From Myxococcota bacterium (lineage in GTDB: Bacteria > Myxococcota_A > UBA9160 > UBA4427): 64,000 nucleotides of DNA. Where the stretch lies: assembly GCA_041389495.1 (NCBI GenBank), contig JAWKRT010000001.1, forward strand, positions 806,001-870,000. Direction: 5' to 3'. Made by a program: the position numbers and the translations under genes. Shown in pieces: positions 1-8,969 of this stretch. The first letter of the stretch is position 1. Each line of letters begins with the position of its first letter. The notes under the pieces were generated by a model. That model saw nothing but the letters and a program-made list of their open reading frames with translations, was not told the DNA's origin and searched no databases.

Positions 1-1
1 C

Positions 2-505
2 GCGCACGCGCTCGCCGACCGGCTCGAGGCGCGCTGCGCGGCCGCGCCGCCCCCGCGCTACGGCGGCGAGCCGCCGGACGGTGTGCTCGAGCCGCACGAC
101 GTGTTCCCCTACGACCCCGTGCTCGGCATCTACAGCCCGCTCGCGCTGCCCGTCGAGATGGAGTACGCGGACGGCCTCGCCGTCGGTCGCGCGCGCTTCA
201 CGACGCCGTACGAAGGGCCGCCGGGCTGCGTGCACGGCGCGATCATCGCCGGCGCGTTCGACCAGGTGTTCAACGTCGCGAACATCCTCGGCGGCGCGGC
301 CGGGCCGACCGTGCGGCTCGACCTCGCCTACGAGCGACCGACGCCGCTCGGCGCCGACGTCGTGTTCGAGGCGCGCATCGAGGAGATCGGCGAGCGTCGC
401 ATCACGACGCGCGGCGTGCTGCGCCACGGCGACACCGTGTGCGTTCGCGCGGTGGGCGTGTTCGCGCGCATCGATCGCGCGCGCGTGATGGCGCTGCGAA
501 GCTAG
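2..505 (+). CDS. PaaI-like hotdog thioesterase, 5' end cut by window edge
   Basis: The frame is open from the left edge of the window to a TAG at 503-505, so the gene is 5' truncated; a GTG at 83 is an internal in-frame option. The visible protein carries the hotdog-fold active-site region GCVHGAIIAGAFDQV, like the HGG..A.L.D segment of PaaI/YigI acyl-CoA thioesterases, followed by a strand-rich C-terminal half. These enzymes hydrolyse acyl-CoA thioesters in the cytoplasm; the substrate cannot be read from sequence. The gene is convergent with the operon to its right and shares a hairpin terminator with it. The family call is fairly safe and the physiological role unknown. Confidence 0.8.
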   Translation, partial: AHALADRLEARCAAAPPPRYGGEPPDGVLEPHDVFPYDPVLGIYSPLALPVEMEYADGLAVGRARFTTPYEGPPGCVHGAIIAGAFDQVFNVANILGGAAGPTVRLDLAYERPTPLGADVVFEARIEEIGERRITTRGVLRHGDTVCVRAVGVFARIDRARVMALRS

Positions 506-530
506 GCGTCGCGCGCCGGGCCGGACGATC

Positions 531-563
531 GAGGGGCAGCCCGCGCCGTGCGGGCTGCCCCTC
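531..563. terminator. Perfect 14-bp hairpin between convergent genes
   Basis: Bases 531-544 (GAGGGGCAGCCCGC) pair perfectly with 550-563 across the 5-nt loop 545-549. The hairpin lies between the thioesterase stop (505) and the pseudopilin stop (629). It is followed by only a short T-containing stretch on either strand. A bidirectional terminator is the natural reading; a weak U-tract means Rho or structure-only termination is also possible. Confidence 0.8.
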
Positions 564-628
564 TTCGCAGCGAGACTCCGACCCGGGTCGCGGGGCGCGC
601 GTCGCGCACCGCGTGGAGCGCCGCGCGC

Positions 629-1336
629 CTACGGCGTCTGGTCGCCCTGGATCGGCCAGCCGACGTCGTCGCCGCCCGGCCCCTGCAGCTCGGTGCCGTC
701 GTCGAAGCTCGTCTCGAACACGCCGTTGCCGCCGGCCGAGAGGCAGAAGACCGCGTGGTCGTCCTCCTCCGCGTCGGTCACGCCCGCGACGTTCGCGTTG
801 TCGAGGTAGCGGACGTTGCACACGTACGGCCGGCCCCACGGATCGAGCGGCACCTGCTTCAGGTAGGGCCCGTTCCAGCCCGGCGGCTCGGGCGGCGACT
901 GGCTCGCCGCGTAGATCGGCGAGAGCGCGGCCGTCTGGTTGCGGATCAGGTGATCCTCGAGCGCGCCGGCCGTGCCTCCGTTGCCGCCGCCGTCCCAGTT
1001 GCCGGCGCCCGTCGCGCCCGTGCCGTCCGGGATGTTGGCCGCGTTGATGTCGGCGGCCGGCAGCCCGACGAGGCGCGACAGCTCGCCCGCGTCGTTCGGG
1101 TTCGCGTCGTTGTTCACCGGCCACGTTCCCGTGTCCAGATTGAACGCGATGATCGCCTGGCCGATCGTCTGCGAATCCGACAGCGCGCGCGCGCGACGTC
1201 CGTCGTTGATGTACTTGATGACGAGCGGCGTCAGCGCCGCCGACAGGATGGCGAGGATCGCCACGCCGACCAGGATCTCGATCAGCGTGAAGCCGCGCTC
1301 GCGGATTCTCGTTCGGGTCGTCGTTCGGTTCTTCAT
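629..1336 (-). CDS. gspG: GspG-like major pseudopilin
   Basis: This 235-residue protein has a basic 15-residue leader ending in Gly, then FTLIEILVGVAI: a prepilin-peptidase site with the conserved Glu at +5 and a hydrophobic N-terminal helix. Near the middle LDPWGRPYVC matches the DPWG.PY loop of T2SS GspG. At 235 residues it is longer than typical GspG (about 140-150), with a Gly/Asn-rich insertion (GNWDGGGNGG) after the helix. The ATG overlaps the TPR gene stop (ATGA, 1333-1336) and has GGAGGA upstream at 1345-1350. It is the last gene of the operon. It should be cleaved by a prepilin peptidase, not encoded here, and polymerise in the inner membrane/periplasm. Confidence 0.85.
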   Translation of the reverse strand: MKNRTTTRTRIRERGFTLIEILVGVAILAILSAALTPLVIKYINDGRRARALSDSQTIGQAIIAFNLDTGTWPVNNDANPNDAGELSRLVGLPAADINAANIPDGTGATGAGNWDGGGNGGTAGALEDHLIRNQTAALSPIYAASQSPPEPPGWNGPYLKQVPLDPWGRPYVCNVRYLDNANVAGVTDAEEDDHAVFCLSAGGNGVFETSFDDGTELQGPGGDDVGWPIQGDQTP

Positions 1337-2208
1337 CGTCGGGTTCCTCCTTCGGACTCGGGTGACGGAGCTCCCGCGCGGGAGCCGTTCTCGGAATCGG
1401 GGGTCTGCGCGACGTCGTCGGCAGAGGGCGGCGCGGCCGACGAGACGGCGGGCGCCGCGTCCGCGGCGACTTCGCCGAGCAGCAGCTGCATGCGAGCGCG
1501 CACCTCGGCGCGCGCGGGATCGGCCTGGCTCGAGAGCGTGAGGAAGCGCCCGTAGCCCCAGGCCGCGCGGTCCACGCGGCCTTCGAGGTCGTCGACGAGC
1601 GCGAGGTTGTAGGTCGCGAGCGCGTCGTCGGGCGCGCGGCGCAGCGCGCCTTCGAGCACCTTGCGCGCGTCGGCGAGCCGGCCGCGTTCGATCAGCAGCG
1701 CGCCGTGGTTCGTGGCGATCTCGCCGTCGTCGGGCGCGAGCCTGTGGGCGCGCTCGATCGCGTCGAGCGCGCGCGCGGTGTCCCCCTCGCGCGCGGCGAG
1801 CAGCGCCTGGGTGGCCGGCACCTTCGGATAGTCGGGACGCGCGCGCGCGGCGCGCTCGAGCCACGCGCGGGCCTCGTCGAGGCCCGCGGCGTCGCCGTCC
1901 TCGAGGGCGAGACGGGCGAGGCCCACCATCGCCTCGACGAACGTCGGGTCGAGCTCGATCGCGCGCGCGAAGGCGCGGTGCGCGGCGTCGGCGTCGCCGC
2001 GTCGCGCCGCGGCGGCCGCCGAGTCGAACAGGCTCGCGCTCTCGCGGAAGGCCGCGAGCTTGCGCACCTCGTCGTCGGCGTCGGTCGCGAGAGCGCGCGC
2101 GGCGACGAGCAGCGCGAGCGCCGCGAGCGCGGCCGTTCGCAGCGCGCGCGCGCGACCGGTCGCGCGGGGCGTCGGATGCGCTCCGTGCACGTGGGTTCGG
2201 TCGATCAT
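1333..2208 (-). CDS. TPR protein with signal peptide, MshN-like position
   Basis: This 291-residue protein has a basic N-terminus and hydrophobic signal segment (about residues 22-42), followed by TPR-type helical pairs; examples are AHRAFARAIELDPTFVEAMV and ALDAIERAHRLAPDDGEIA. The C-terminal 40 residues are Ser/Ala/Pro-rich and likely disordered. It lies between the secretin and GspG with ATGA overlaps on both sides. In MSHA loci a TPR protein (MshN) occupies a comparable position, so a role in secretin assembly or periplasmic scaffolding is likely. That role is inferred from position, not demonstrated by sequence. Confidence 0.75.
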   Translation of the reverse strand: MIDRTHVHGAHPTPRATGRARALRTAALAALALLVAARALATDADDEVRKLAAFRESASLFDSAAAAARRGDADAAHRAFARAIELDPTFVEAMVGLARLALEDGDAAGLDEARAWLERAARARPDYPKVPATQALLAAREGDTARALDAIERAHRLAPDDGEIATNHGALLIERGRLADARKVLEGALRRAPDDALATYNLALVDDLEGRVDRAAWGYGRFLTLSSQADPARAEVRARMQLLLGEVAADAAPAVSSAAPPSADDVAQTPDSENGSRAGAPSPESEGGTRR

Positions 2209-3968
2209 CGGTAGGCTCCGTACGACTGGCCGAGCGGCTTGCGCCACCACGGCAGCTCGAGGGACCGCCGCTGCCAGAGCGCGTGCGTCTCCTCGAACTC
2301 GCTCTGCAGTCGCTCGGTCACGCGCGCGATGCGCGGCGTGTCGAGGACGGTCGGGGTGAGGAAGATGAGCAGCTCGGTGCGCTGCTCCTCGGTCGACGTC
2401 CCGGTCAGCACCTCGCCGAGCAGCGGGATGTCGCCGAAGAACGGGACCTTGCGCTCCTGCTCGAACTCGCGGCTCTGCACGAGCCCGCCGAGCACGATCG
2501 TCGCGCCGTCCGGAACGCGGAGCACCGTGTCCGTCTCGCGGATGTCGACGACGGGGAGGCTCCCGTTCTGCGGCTGCGACGCGTTCGTCTTGGGCTGGAG
2601 CTCGACCGACGCCACCTCCGAGACGCTCGGCCGGATGTGGAGCGTGATCTCGCCCTCCTCGGACACCTGCGGCGTGACGTCGAGGTTGACGCCGACCGGG
2701 ATCACGGTCGGGATGAACTCGGTGAACGTCTGCACGACGCCCTGCGTCGGCGTGATCGTCTCGGTCTGCGCGACGAAGAAGACGCGGTTGCGGACGACCT
2801 TGATCATCGCCTTGTGGTTGTTGAGCGTGCTCACGCGCGGCGTCGACACGACGCGCACGTCCGTCTGCTTCGCGAGCGCGCGCAGCAGCAGGCCGAAGTT
2901 GTCCTTCGCGAAGCCGACCGAGATGCCGCCCTCGGTGAGCACCGGCGCGAGGCTCTGCGCGATCGTCGCCTCGCGCAGGCCCGGCGTGATCAGCCGCTCG
3001 AAGATGCCGTTCACGTTGTTGCCCGGGAGCTTCGGCGCGGACTCGATGTCGAAGCCGAGGTCGAAGTCGTCGCCGAGCGTCACCTCGACGATCTGCGCGT
3101 CGATCAGCACCTGGCGCCGCTGGCTCTCGGCGACCGCCTGGAGGTAGTGCTCGACCTCGTCGAGCACGCGCGTCTCCGCCGTCACCGAGATGAGGCCCGC
3201 CTGCTTCGAGACGATCACGCGGCGGTCGGGCAGGGCGCTGGCGGCGGGAGCCGCCGCGCCGTCGCCGTCCTCGGCGTCGTCGTCGCTCGCCGCCGTCGCG
3301 TCGGCCGCGCCGAACACGATGGTGCGGACGGCGCCCTCGATCTCGCCCCACAGGTCCTGCTCGGTCGACGTCTCGATCTCGGACACGCTCGAGTCGCCCG
3401 TCGACGTCGAGCCCTGCACGTCGCCGCCGAGCTCGGTGTCCGCGCCGATGAAGCCCGCGAGCGAGACGCGGCTCTCGCCCTTTCGCGTGTAGGTCGGGTA
3501 GTCGACGCGATAGGTCCGCGTCTCGCGATCGTGGCGGAAGATGCGCAGCACGTTGCCGCGCACCGCGTAGTGGTAGCCGCGTCCCGTCACGAGCTCGTCG
3601 AGGATCTCGAGCAGCGACACGTTCGCGAGGTCGGCGCTCACGAGGCCGCGGACGTCGGGGTCGACGACGATGTTGAGCGGGCTCTCGCGCCCGAGCCCGA
3701 GCAGCACGCCGCGCAGCTCCGCGTCCTGCACGAGCAGCGTGAAGGACGTCGCTTCGAGCAGGCGCAGCGCCGGCGGCCGCGGCGACGCCTCGGCGACGCG
3801 TGCGAGACGCGGGGCGAGCGTCGTCGGCGGAGGCGGCGCGACGACCGCCGCGCGCGGCGCCTCGGCGTCGGCCGCGTCGTGCGGCGTCGGCGCGGTGGGC
3901 TGTCCGAGCAGGCTGCACGACAGCGACGCCGCACACGCGAGCGCGGCGAAGGGGCGGGACGGTCTCAC
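2205..3968 (-). CDS. Secretin (GspD/MshL family)
   Basis: The product is 587 residues. The GTG start at 3968 is chosen because it overlaps the upstream stop (GTGA) and has GAGGAGG just before it. The N-terminus is hydrophobic with Cys residues (signal or lipoprotein-like, lipobox not clear). An N0/STN-like domain (about 60-140: LRGVLLGLGRESPLNIVVDP) is followed by a Ser/Thr- and Asp-rich insertion. The secretin core has VPDGATIVLGGL and KVPFFGDIPLLGEVL, the family signature. It should form the outer-membrane channel of the pilus or secretion machine. The order and short N-domain region fit MshL/PilQ-type secretins better than classical multi-N-domain GspD. Confidence 0.9.
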   Translation of the reverse strand: MRPSRPFAALACAASLSCSLLGQPTAPTPHDAADAEAPRAAVVAPPPPTTLAPRLARVAEASPRPPALRLLEATSFTLLVQDAELRGVLLGLGRESPLNIVVDPDVRGLVSADLANVSLLEILDELVTGRGYHYAVRGNVLRIFRHDRETRTYRVDYPTYTRKGESRVSLAGFIGADTELGGDVQGSTSTGDSSVSEIETSTEQDLWGEIEGAVRTIVFGAADATAASDDDAEDGDGAAAPAASALPDRRVIVSKQAGLISVTAETRVLDEVEHYLQAVAESQRRQVLIDAQIVEVTLGDDFDLGFDIESAPKLPGNNVNGIFERLITPGLREATIAQSLAPVLTEGGISVGFAKDNFGLLLRALAKQTDVRVVSTPRVSTLNNHKAMIKVVRNRVFFVAQTETITPTQGVVQTFTEFIPTVIPVGVNLDVTPQVSEEGEITLHIRPSVSEVASVELQPKTNASQPQNGSLPVVDIRETDTVLRVPDGATIVLGGLVQSREFEQERKVPFFGDIPLLGEVLTGTSTEEQRTELLIFLTPTVLDTPRIARVTERLQSEFEETHALWQRRSLELPWWRKPLGQSYGAYR

Positions 3969-4555
3969 GGTCGGTCCTCCTCGGCGTGCGGAGCGCCGGT
4001 CGTCGGTGCGGGGTCGTCGAAGGCGTCGGGCGCGGGCGCCGCGAGCGCGCCGTCGCCGTCGGCGGACGCGCCGAGTGCGAGGCGCAGCTCGCGCGCGGCC
4101 GTGCGCAGCACGACGGAGTCGGCCTCGATGCGCAGCAGCTGGTAGCCGCGCAGGACGTCGCCCTCCGACATCGCGATGCCGTCGAGCCACGCGACGCGGC
4201 GGGAGCGGCCGACGAGCGTGCCGTCGAGCGACGGCGGCCCGCGGTGCACGCGAACGCCGCTGACCGCCGAGACGGCGTCGGCCTCGTCGCGCGTGAGGAA
4301 CGGGTTGCGCGCGAGCTCGGGGCTCGGGAGTCCACTCGCGTGCGCGACGACGGCTGCGGCCGCGACCGGCGGCAGCGAGGCAGTGCCCGCATCGTCCGCC
4401 GCCGCACTCTCGCCATCGTCGGCGAGCGCGTCGTCGTCGCGGGCGTCGTCCGAGGACGCGACCGGCGCGTCGCCGGACGAGAAGTAGACGACGTTCTCGA
4501 CCGCGACCGCGATCGCAGCGACGACGAGCAGCGGAGCGACGAAGCGGCGCTGCAT
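3965..4555 (-). CDS. MshK/PilP/GspC-like inner-membrane protein
   Basis: This 196-residue protein has one N-terminal membrane segment (about 7-26), an acidic Ala/Asp linker, an ARNPFLTRDEA motif typical of PilP/GspB/MshK-class proteins, and a small beta domain (LDGTLVGRSRRVAWLDGIAM...GDVLRGYQLLRIEADSVVL) resembling the HR domain that contacts the secretin. The ATG at 4555 shares one base with the preceding TGA (TGATG). Between the PilO-like gene and the secretin, it most likely links inner-membrane components to the secretin. Exact orthology (MshK versus PilP) is uncertain. Confidence 0.7.
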   Translation of the reverse strand: MQRRFVAPLLVVAAIAVAVENVVYFSSGDAPVASSDDARDDDALADDGESAAADDAGTASLPPVAAAAVVAHASGLPSPELARNPFLTRDEADAVSAVSGVRVHRGPPSLDGTLVGRSRRVAWLDGIAMSEGDVLRGYQLLRIEADSVVLRTAARELRLALGASADGDGALAAPAPDAFDDPAPTTGAPHAEEDRP

Positions 4556-5211
4556 CACGACGCCTCCCGCGCGGGCGCGCGTGCGGTGCGGCCCGGGCGC
4601 CGCGTGAAGTAGGTGAGGTCGACGCGCACGTGCACGCCGGGCCGGTCGCGCTTGAGCGCGATCGCCTCGACGCGCGCGGGCAGCTCGCCGGACTCGAGGC
4701 GTTCGAGGATGCGGACGGCGTCGTCGTAGCCCGCGCGGAAGCTCACGCGCAGCGGCGCTTCGACGATCTCGAGCGCACCCCCGCCGAACGGCTCCTCGAC
4801 GCGCAGCGCGGGGGCTCCGGCATCGTCGTCCTCGCCGTCGGCGACGCGCGCGGCCGGCGTGCGCTGCGCGACCTCGAGCTGTCGCACGGACGGCGCGTCG
4901 AGGTCGGCCGCGACGCGCGCGACGAGCGACGGGTCGTCGGTGATGGCGGGAATGCGCCGCGCGAGCGCCGCCCACTCGCTCGCCCACGCCGCGCGCTCGG
5001 CGGAGGACGCGGGCCGCGATGCGACGCGCTCGCGCGCCCACGCGTCGACGCGTGCGGCGGCGGTCGCGAGTCGCTCCTCGATGCGCGCGGTCGCGTCGCG
5101 GCCCGGCACGGCGAGGGCGAAGCCGCCGCCCGCGACGAGCACGACGAGCAGCGCGAGCAGGCCGAGGTTCGGGCCGCGCCCGAGTGCGCGCGCGAGGGTC
5201 GAGTCAGGCAT
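4555..5211 (-). CDS. pilO: PilO/GspM-like inner-membrane assembly protein
   Basis: The 218-residue product has a short cytoplasmic N-terminus, one membrane helix (about 17-34), a helical Ala-rich coiled-coil-like region and a C-terminal ferredoxin-like portion (VEAPLRVSFRAGYDDAVRIL, then LKRDRPGVHVRVDLTYF). This is the architecture of PilO/GspM/MshJ proteins that dimerise with PilN-type partners. It overlaps pilN by 8 nt (5204-5211) and abuts the MshK-like gene. Sequence conservation in this family is weak, so the call rests on architecture plus position. Confidence 0.7.
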   Translation of the reverse strand: MPDSTLARALGRGPNLGLLALLVVLVAGGGFALAVPGRDATARIEERLATAAARVDAWARERVASRPASSAERAAWASEWAALARRIPAITDDPSLVARVAADLDAPSVRQLEVAQRTPAARVADGEDDDAGAPALRVEEPFGGGALEIVEAPLRVSFRAGYDDAVRILERLESGELPARVEAIALKRDRPGVHVRVDLTYFTRRPGRTARAPAREAS

Positions 5212-5872
5212 CGTCGACTCCCGGCTCGCGGGCTGCGCCGTCGGCGGCGGCTGCGCGCGCGGCGGAGATCGCGCCCGGCTCGACGGGCGCGAGCGCCCCC
5301 TCGACGCGGAAGCGCACGTGCTGCGCGTCGGCCTGCGACGCGCGCGGGGCCGTTTCTCGCGCGACCTCGTCGACGCGCGCGAAGGGCGCCTCGCCGATCG
5401 CGCGCGCGAGATCCGCGATCGACTGTGCGGCGGAGGACACCGAAGCGCCGCCGGCCTCGACCGCGAGCTCGACGCGCCACGCGTCCTCCTCGCGCTCGAC
5501 CGCGAGCGTGTGGACGGCCGCGTCGTCGGGAACGGTGTGCGCGAGGACGTGGAGGAGGCTCGCGACGCTCGGCGCCGGTCGATCGATCGCGGCGCGCGCG
5601 CTCGCGAGCCCGGCTGCGCGCCGGCGCGCTTCGCGCATCACCGCGAGCGTCGCGCGCTCGGCCTGCGCGTCGTTCCAGCTCGCGTCGAGGCGGTCGACCT
5701 CGCGCGCGAGCCACGTCGCACGCGCGCCGAGCGCGCCGCCGAGCAGTGCGAGCACCGTCGCGGCCGCGGCGAGGCCGCGGCGCAGCGCGCGGCGCGCGCG
5801 CCGCGCCGCGATCTGGTCGAGCACGTCGTGCGGGAGGAGATTGCCGCCGCGCGCGTCGGCGGCGAGCGCCAT
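5204..5872 (-). CDS. pilN: PilN/GspL-C-terminal-like protein, probably continuous with pilM
   Basis: 222 residues if ATG 5872 is the start. It contains GNLLPHDVLDQIA (the NLLP signature of PilN), a membrane helix (about 33-51), a coiled-coil and a periplasmic ferredoxin-like domain. The reading frame stays open upstream of 5872 and encodes ATGAARPVGGAAVALGMALA, which reads like the C-terminus of a PilM actin-like domain. So this may be the second half of one PilM-PilN (GspL-like) polypeptide split by a frame break at 5918-5947. Pairs with the PilO-like protein next door. Confidence 0.7.
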   Translation of the reverse strand: MALAADARGGNLLPHDVLDQIAARRARRALRRGLAAAATVLALLGGALGARATWLAREVDRLDASWNDAQAERATLAVMREARRRAAGLASARAAIDRPAPSVASLLHVLAHTVPDDAAVHTLAVEREEDAWRVELAVEAGGASVSSAAQSIADLARAIGEAPFARVDEVARETAPRASQADAQHVRFRVEGALAPVEPGAISAARAAAADGAAREPGVDDA

Positions 5873-5917
5873 GCCGAGCGCGACCGCCGCGCCGCCGACG
5901 GGGCGCGCGGCGCCCGT

Positions 5918-5947
5918 CGCGAACGCGCGCCCGGGCGCGCGTTCGCG
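5918..5947. repeat. 30-bp perfect palindrome at a frame break
   Basis: Bases 5918-5947 read identically on both strands (CGCGAACGCGCGCCCGGGCG and its continuation). It lies exactly where the PilM frame must switch to the PilN frame. A snap-back hairpin this GC-rich is a known cause of sequencing and assembly errors, but could also be a genuine structure in the message. Confidence 0.85.
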
Positions 5948-6977
5948 CGCGCGGTGCGACGACCTCGACCGGCATGTCGAGGTGCGAGGCGAGTCCGGGC
6001 GCGAGGTCGACGAGCTCGGTGATCTCGCCCGAGAGGAAGACGCGCGCGACGGGCCGCGCGTCGAGCTGGCCCTGCACGTAGCGGAAGGTGCGGCGCAGCT
6101 CGGTGGCGAGCCGCTCCGTCTGCATCGCGACCTCGGCGAGGGCGCCGTCGCGCTCGTCGCCGCCGTCGCCCGTGTGCGCGCTCGACGCGCCGAGCGGCGT
6201 CGCCAGCTCGAGGCCGGACGGCGCGTCGTCGTCGCCGTCGAGCGGTGCGAGCCGTAGCTCGGAGCTCGGCTCGACGGCGTGCGGGCGACCCTCGACTTCG
6301 GGCTCGGTGCGCGCGTGCACCGAGCGCCCCATGAAGCGCAGCGGCACCTCGCGGCTGAACACCCAGCCCGCGCGATCCGCGACGACGCACGTTCCCGACT
6401 TCGCCTCGAGGTCGAAGATCGCGACGAGCTCGCCCTCTGCGAACTCGTGATCGAGGTGGTGCACGAGCTGCCCGAGTGCGAGGTGGCGGCTCTGGATGCG
6501 CGTCAGCGGGAAGCCGCGGTCCTGCCACGTGGCGTGGCAGGCCGCGCTCTCGATGCGCGGCACCGCGGTGAGCCAGGCGTGCAGGGCTCCGTCGCGCCCG
6601 CTCGCGACCGAGAACGCCGACGCGGCATCGGCGTCGATGCGCGCCGCGAGCTCGCCGAGTCGGCGCGCGGCGACGGCGCGCGCCTCCGCGCGCGAGAGCG
6701 GCGGGAGGTCGAGGCGCTCGGTCGCGAGGCGCGGCGAGCGGAGTGCGATCTCGACGTCGGCGTAGCCGCCGGCGCCGCTCGCGGCGAGCGCGGCGAGGAA
6801 CGCGTCGCGGTCGCCGCGCGCCGCCTCGTCGAGATCGATGCGTCCCCAGTCCACCGGTCGCATGCCGGCGCGCGTCGCCTTCGCGAGCGCCCAGTAGACG
6901 GCCTCGTCGCGGACCTCGAGGCACAGGTGCGGTGCGCGCGCGATCGCGAAGCGCTTCGGCGCGGGCGGCGCGCTCAT
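5933..6977 (-). CDS. pilM: PilM/MshI-like actin-fold ATPase, C-terminus lost to a frame break
   Basis: From ATG 6977 (ATGA overlap with the pseudopilin gene) about 348 residues read as a PilM/GspL cytoplasmic actin-like domain: LCLEVRDEAVYWALAKA (phosphate-1-like), LATERLDLPPLSRAEARAV, VAIFDLEAKSGTCVVADRAG (phosphate-2-like) and ARVFLSGEITELVDLAPGLA. After VEVVAP the frame turns into Arg/Ala-rich nonsense that runs without a stop to 4743, while the expected continuation is in the frame of pilN. The end given is the centre of the palindrome, not a stop codon. PilM normally binds the PilN N-terminus at the cytoplasmic face. Either one base is wrong here or PilM-PilN is made by frameshifting. 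Confidence 0.7.
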
Positions 6978-7780
6978 GGCTGCTCCAGCACGAGCGTCGC
7001 GCTCGTCGTTCCGCGCTTGATCGTCACCACGTCGCGCACGAACGGTGCGCCCGTGTACGTGCCGGTTCCCTCGGCGCGGATGCCGTGCAGGCCGAGGTGC
7101 AGGCCGGTCGCCTGGAACGGGCCGCCGCCCGAGGCCGCGATCTCCGTGCGGAAACCGCCCGACGACGTCGCGACCCACACGTCGACGCGCGTCGCATCGA
7201 GCTGCTCGGCCGGCCCGCCCGTGTTGGGCAGGCCGAGCACGGTGACGACGAGGTCGCCCGTCGTCGCGAGCGGGTGGAAGGGGCGCACGAGGTCGTCGGC
7301 GGTTCCGAACGTGCGGTCGGGGCCCGCGCTCGTGAGCTGCGGCGTCGCGCCGTCGTACTGGAACGCGATGTTCCACGCGTCGACGATCGCGCCGCCCGCC
7401 GGTGCGACGCGCGGCGCGTAGGGACCGTTGAAGCCGTAGCCGACCCCGTCCGCGGGATCGACCGCCCACCCCGGCTTGCCGGCGGGGTCGTTGAGGTCGT
7501 CGAGCGACGGCGGCATCGCGCCCATCTCGCCGAGGTAGCCGTGGTCGCCGCTCGCCTCGTCGCCGACCATCGCCGCGACGAGCCGGTCCATGCGCTCGCG
7601 CGTCGCCTCGATCCGCCCGGCGCGCACCTGGCGCACGGCGAGCGGCGCCAGCGCGCCGGCGAGCAGCGCGACGAGCGCGACGGCGACGAGCACCTCGACG
7701 AGCGTGAAGCCGCCGCGCGCGCGCGCCGTGGCGCGACGCGCTTCGCGTCGCCGCGGAGCGTGGCTGCGCCGGCTACCCAT
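6974..7780 (-). CDS. Type II/IV pseudopilin (minor, GspH/GspG-like)
   Basis: This 268-residue protein has a strongly basic 24-residue leader ending GG, then FTLVEVLVAVALVALLAG: prepilin cleavage site with Glu at +5. The rest is a beta-rich globular domain with GYGFNGPYAPRVAPAGGAIVDAWN, again close to the GPY...D.WG..Y layout of GspG. It overlaps gspF by 8 nt and pilM by 4 nt. This is the second pseudopilin of the operon; the other is at the far end. Which one builds the main fibre cannot be decided from sequence alone. Confidence 0.8.
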   Translation of the reverse strand: MGSRRSHAPRRREARRATARARGGFTLVEVLVAVALVALLAGALAPLAVRQVRAGRIEATRERMDRLVAAMVGDEASGDHGYLGEMGAMPPSLDDLNDPAGKPGWAVDPADGVGYGFNGPYAPRVAPAGGAIVDAWNIAFQYDGATPQLTSAGPDRTFGTADDLVRPFHPLATTGDLVVTVLGLPNTGGPAEQLDATRVDVWVATSSGGFRTEIAASGGGPFQATGLHLGLHGIRAEGTGTYTGAPFVRDVVTIKRGTTSATLVLEQP

Positions 7781-8969
7781 TGAGATTCCCCATCATCTCG
7801 TAGAGCGGGACGAAGATGCCGAGCGCGACGGCGCCGAGGACGACGCCGAGCAGGACGACGATGCCCGCGTTGAACAGCGCGAGCGAGCGATCGATGATCC
7901 CCGGCACCTCGCGGTCGTAGTAGGTGGCGACGTGTTCGAGCGAGCGGTCGAGTGCGCCCGACGTCTCGCCGAGGGCGATCATGCGCATGACCATGGGCGG
8001 CACGAGGCCGTCGCTGCGCAGCGCGTCGACGAGCGTCCTGCCGCGGCGCACGGCGTCGCCGGCCTGGAGCACGACGTCGCGCACGACGCGGTTCTGGACG
8101 ATCGTCGCGACCATGTCGAGCGCGCGGACGATCGGGATGCCGGACGCGTAGAGCAGCGCGAGGTTGTGCGAGAAGCGGGACATCTCGATCATCGAGACGA
8201 CGCGGCCGACGAGCGGTGTGCGCAGCACGAGCCCGTGCCAGCGATGACGTCCCGACTCGGTGCGCGTGGCGAGGACGCCTACGGCTGCCGCGGCGATGGC
8301 GGCCGCCGCGAGCGCGAGGCCCCACTGCTCCATGAACGCCTGGAACGCGAGCAGGCCGCGCGTCACGAGCGGGAGCTCGACGTCGAGCTCGACGAAGATC
8401 TCGAGGAAGTTCGGGAGCACGACCGTCGTGAGCAGGACGCACAGGCCGACGAGCCCCGTCAGCACGATCGCGGGATAGGTGAGCGCCGCGGCGAGCTTGC
8501 GGCGCAGGTCGTCCGTCCACTCGAGGTAGCGGACGAGGTCGCGCAGGATCGCGGGCAGGTGGCCCGTCTCCTCGCCCGCCGCGACGAGCGACACGACGAG
8601 CGGACCGAACAGCGCCGGGTACGACTCCATCGCGGCGGAGAGCGGCGTGCCCGACTCGACCTTGCGCGTCACGTCGTCGAGCAGGTCGGCGATGGGGCTG
8701 TGCCCGTCCTCCTGCAGGTCGCGGAGCGCGGTGACGAGCGGGACGCCGGCGTCGAGCGCGGTCGCGAGGTGATAGGCGAAGTCGATGAGCAGGCGCGTGC
8801 GGCGGCCGCGGCCGCCGAGCGACTGCCGCGCGCGTCCTTCGCGTGCCCGCACGAGCACGAGACCGCGCGCGTCGAGGACGTGGTCGAGCTCGCGCAGGTC
8901 GAGCGCGGCCTCGATGCCGCGGATCACCCGTCCCGCCGGGTCGCGCGCCTCGAAGGTGAACACCGCCAT
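7773..8969 (-). CDS. gspF: Inner-membrane platform protein GspF/PilC
   Basis: This 398-residue protein has the usual duplicated T2SSF domain. The first copy (about 60-185: FAYHLATALDAGVPLVTALR and LVAAGEETGHLPAILRDL) is followed by a membrane helix pair. The second copy (FSHNLALLYASGIPIVRALD and MIALGETSGALDRSLEHVA) is followed by a final C-terminal membrane helix. Length is normal for the family. ATG 8969 shares a base with the gspE TGA. It is the rotor/platform acted on by the ATPase. Confidence 0.92.
   Translation of the reverse strand: MAVFTFEARDPAGRVIRGIEAALDLRELDHVLDARGLVLVRAREGRARQSLGGRGRRTRLLIDFAYHLATALDAGVPLVTALRDLQEDGHSPIADLLDDVTRKVESGTPLSAAMESYPALFGPLVVSLVAAGEETGHLPAILRDLVRYLEWTDDLRRKLAAALTYPAIVLTGLVGLCVLLTTVVLPNFLEIFVELDVELPLVTRGLLAFQAFMEQWGLALAAAAIAAAAVGVLATRTESGRHRWHGLVLRTPLVGRVVSMIEMSRFSHNLALLYASGIPIVRALDMVATIVQNRVVRDVVLQAGDAVRRGRTLVDALRSDGLVPPMVMRMIALGETSGALDRSLEHVATYYDREVPGIIDRSLALFNAGIVVLLGVVLGAVALGIFVPLYEMMGNLNG

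Noticed and set aside
2283..4145. Long plus-strand open frame opposite the secretin gene
   Set aside because: Its translation is His/Arg/Glu/Asp-rich low complexity, a shadow of the GC-rich third positions of the secretin gene on the other strand.
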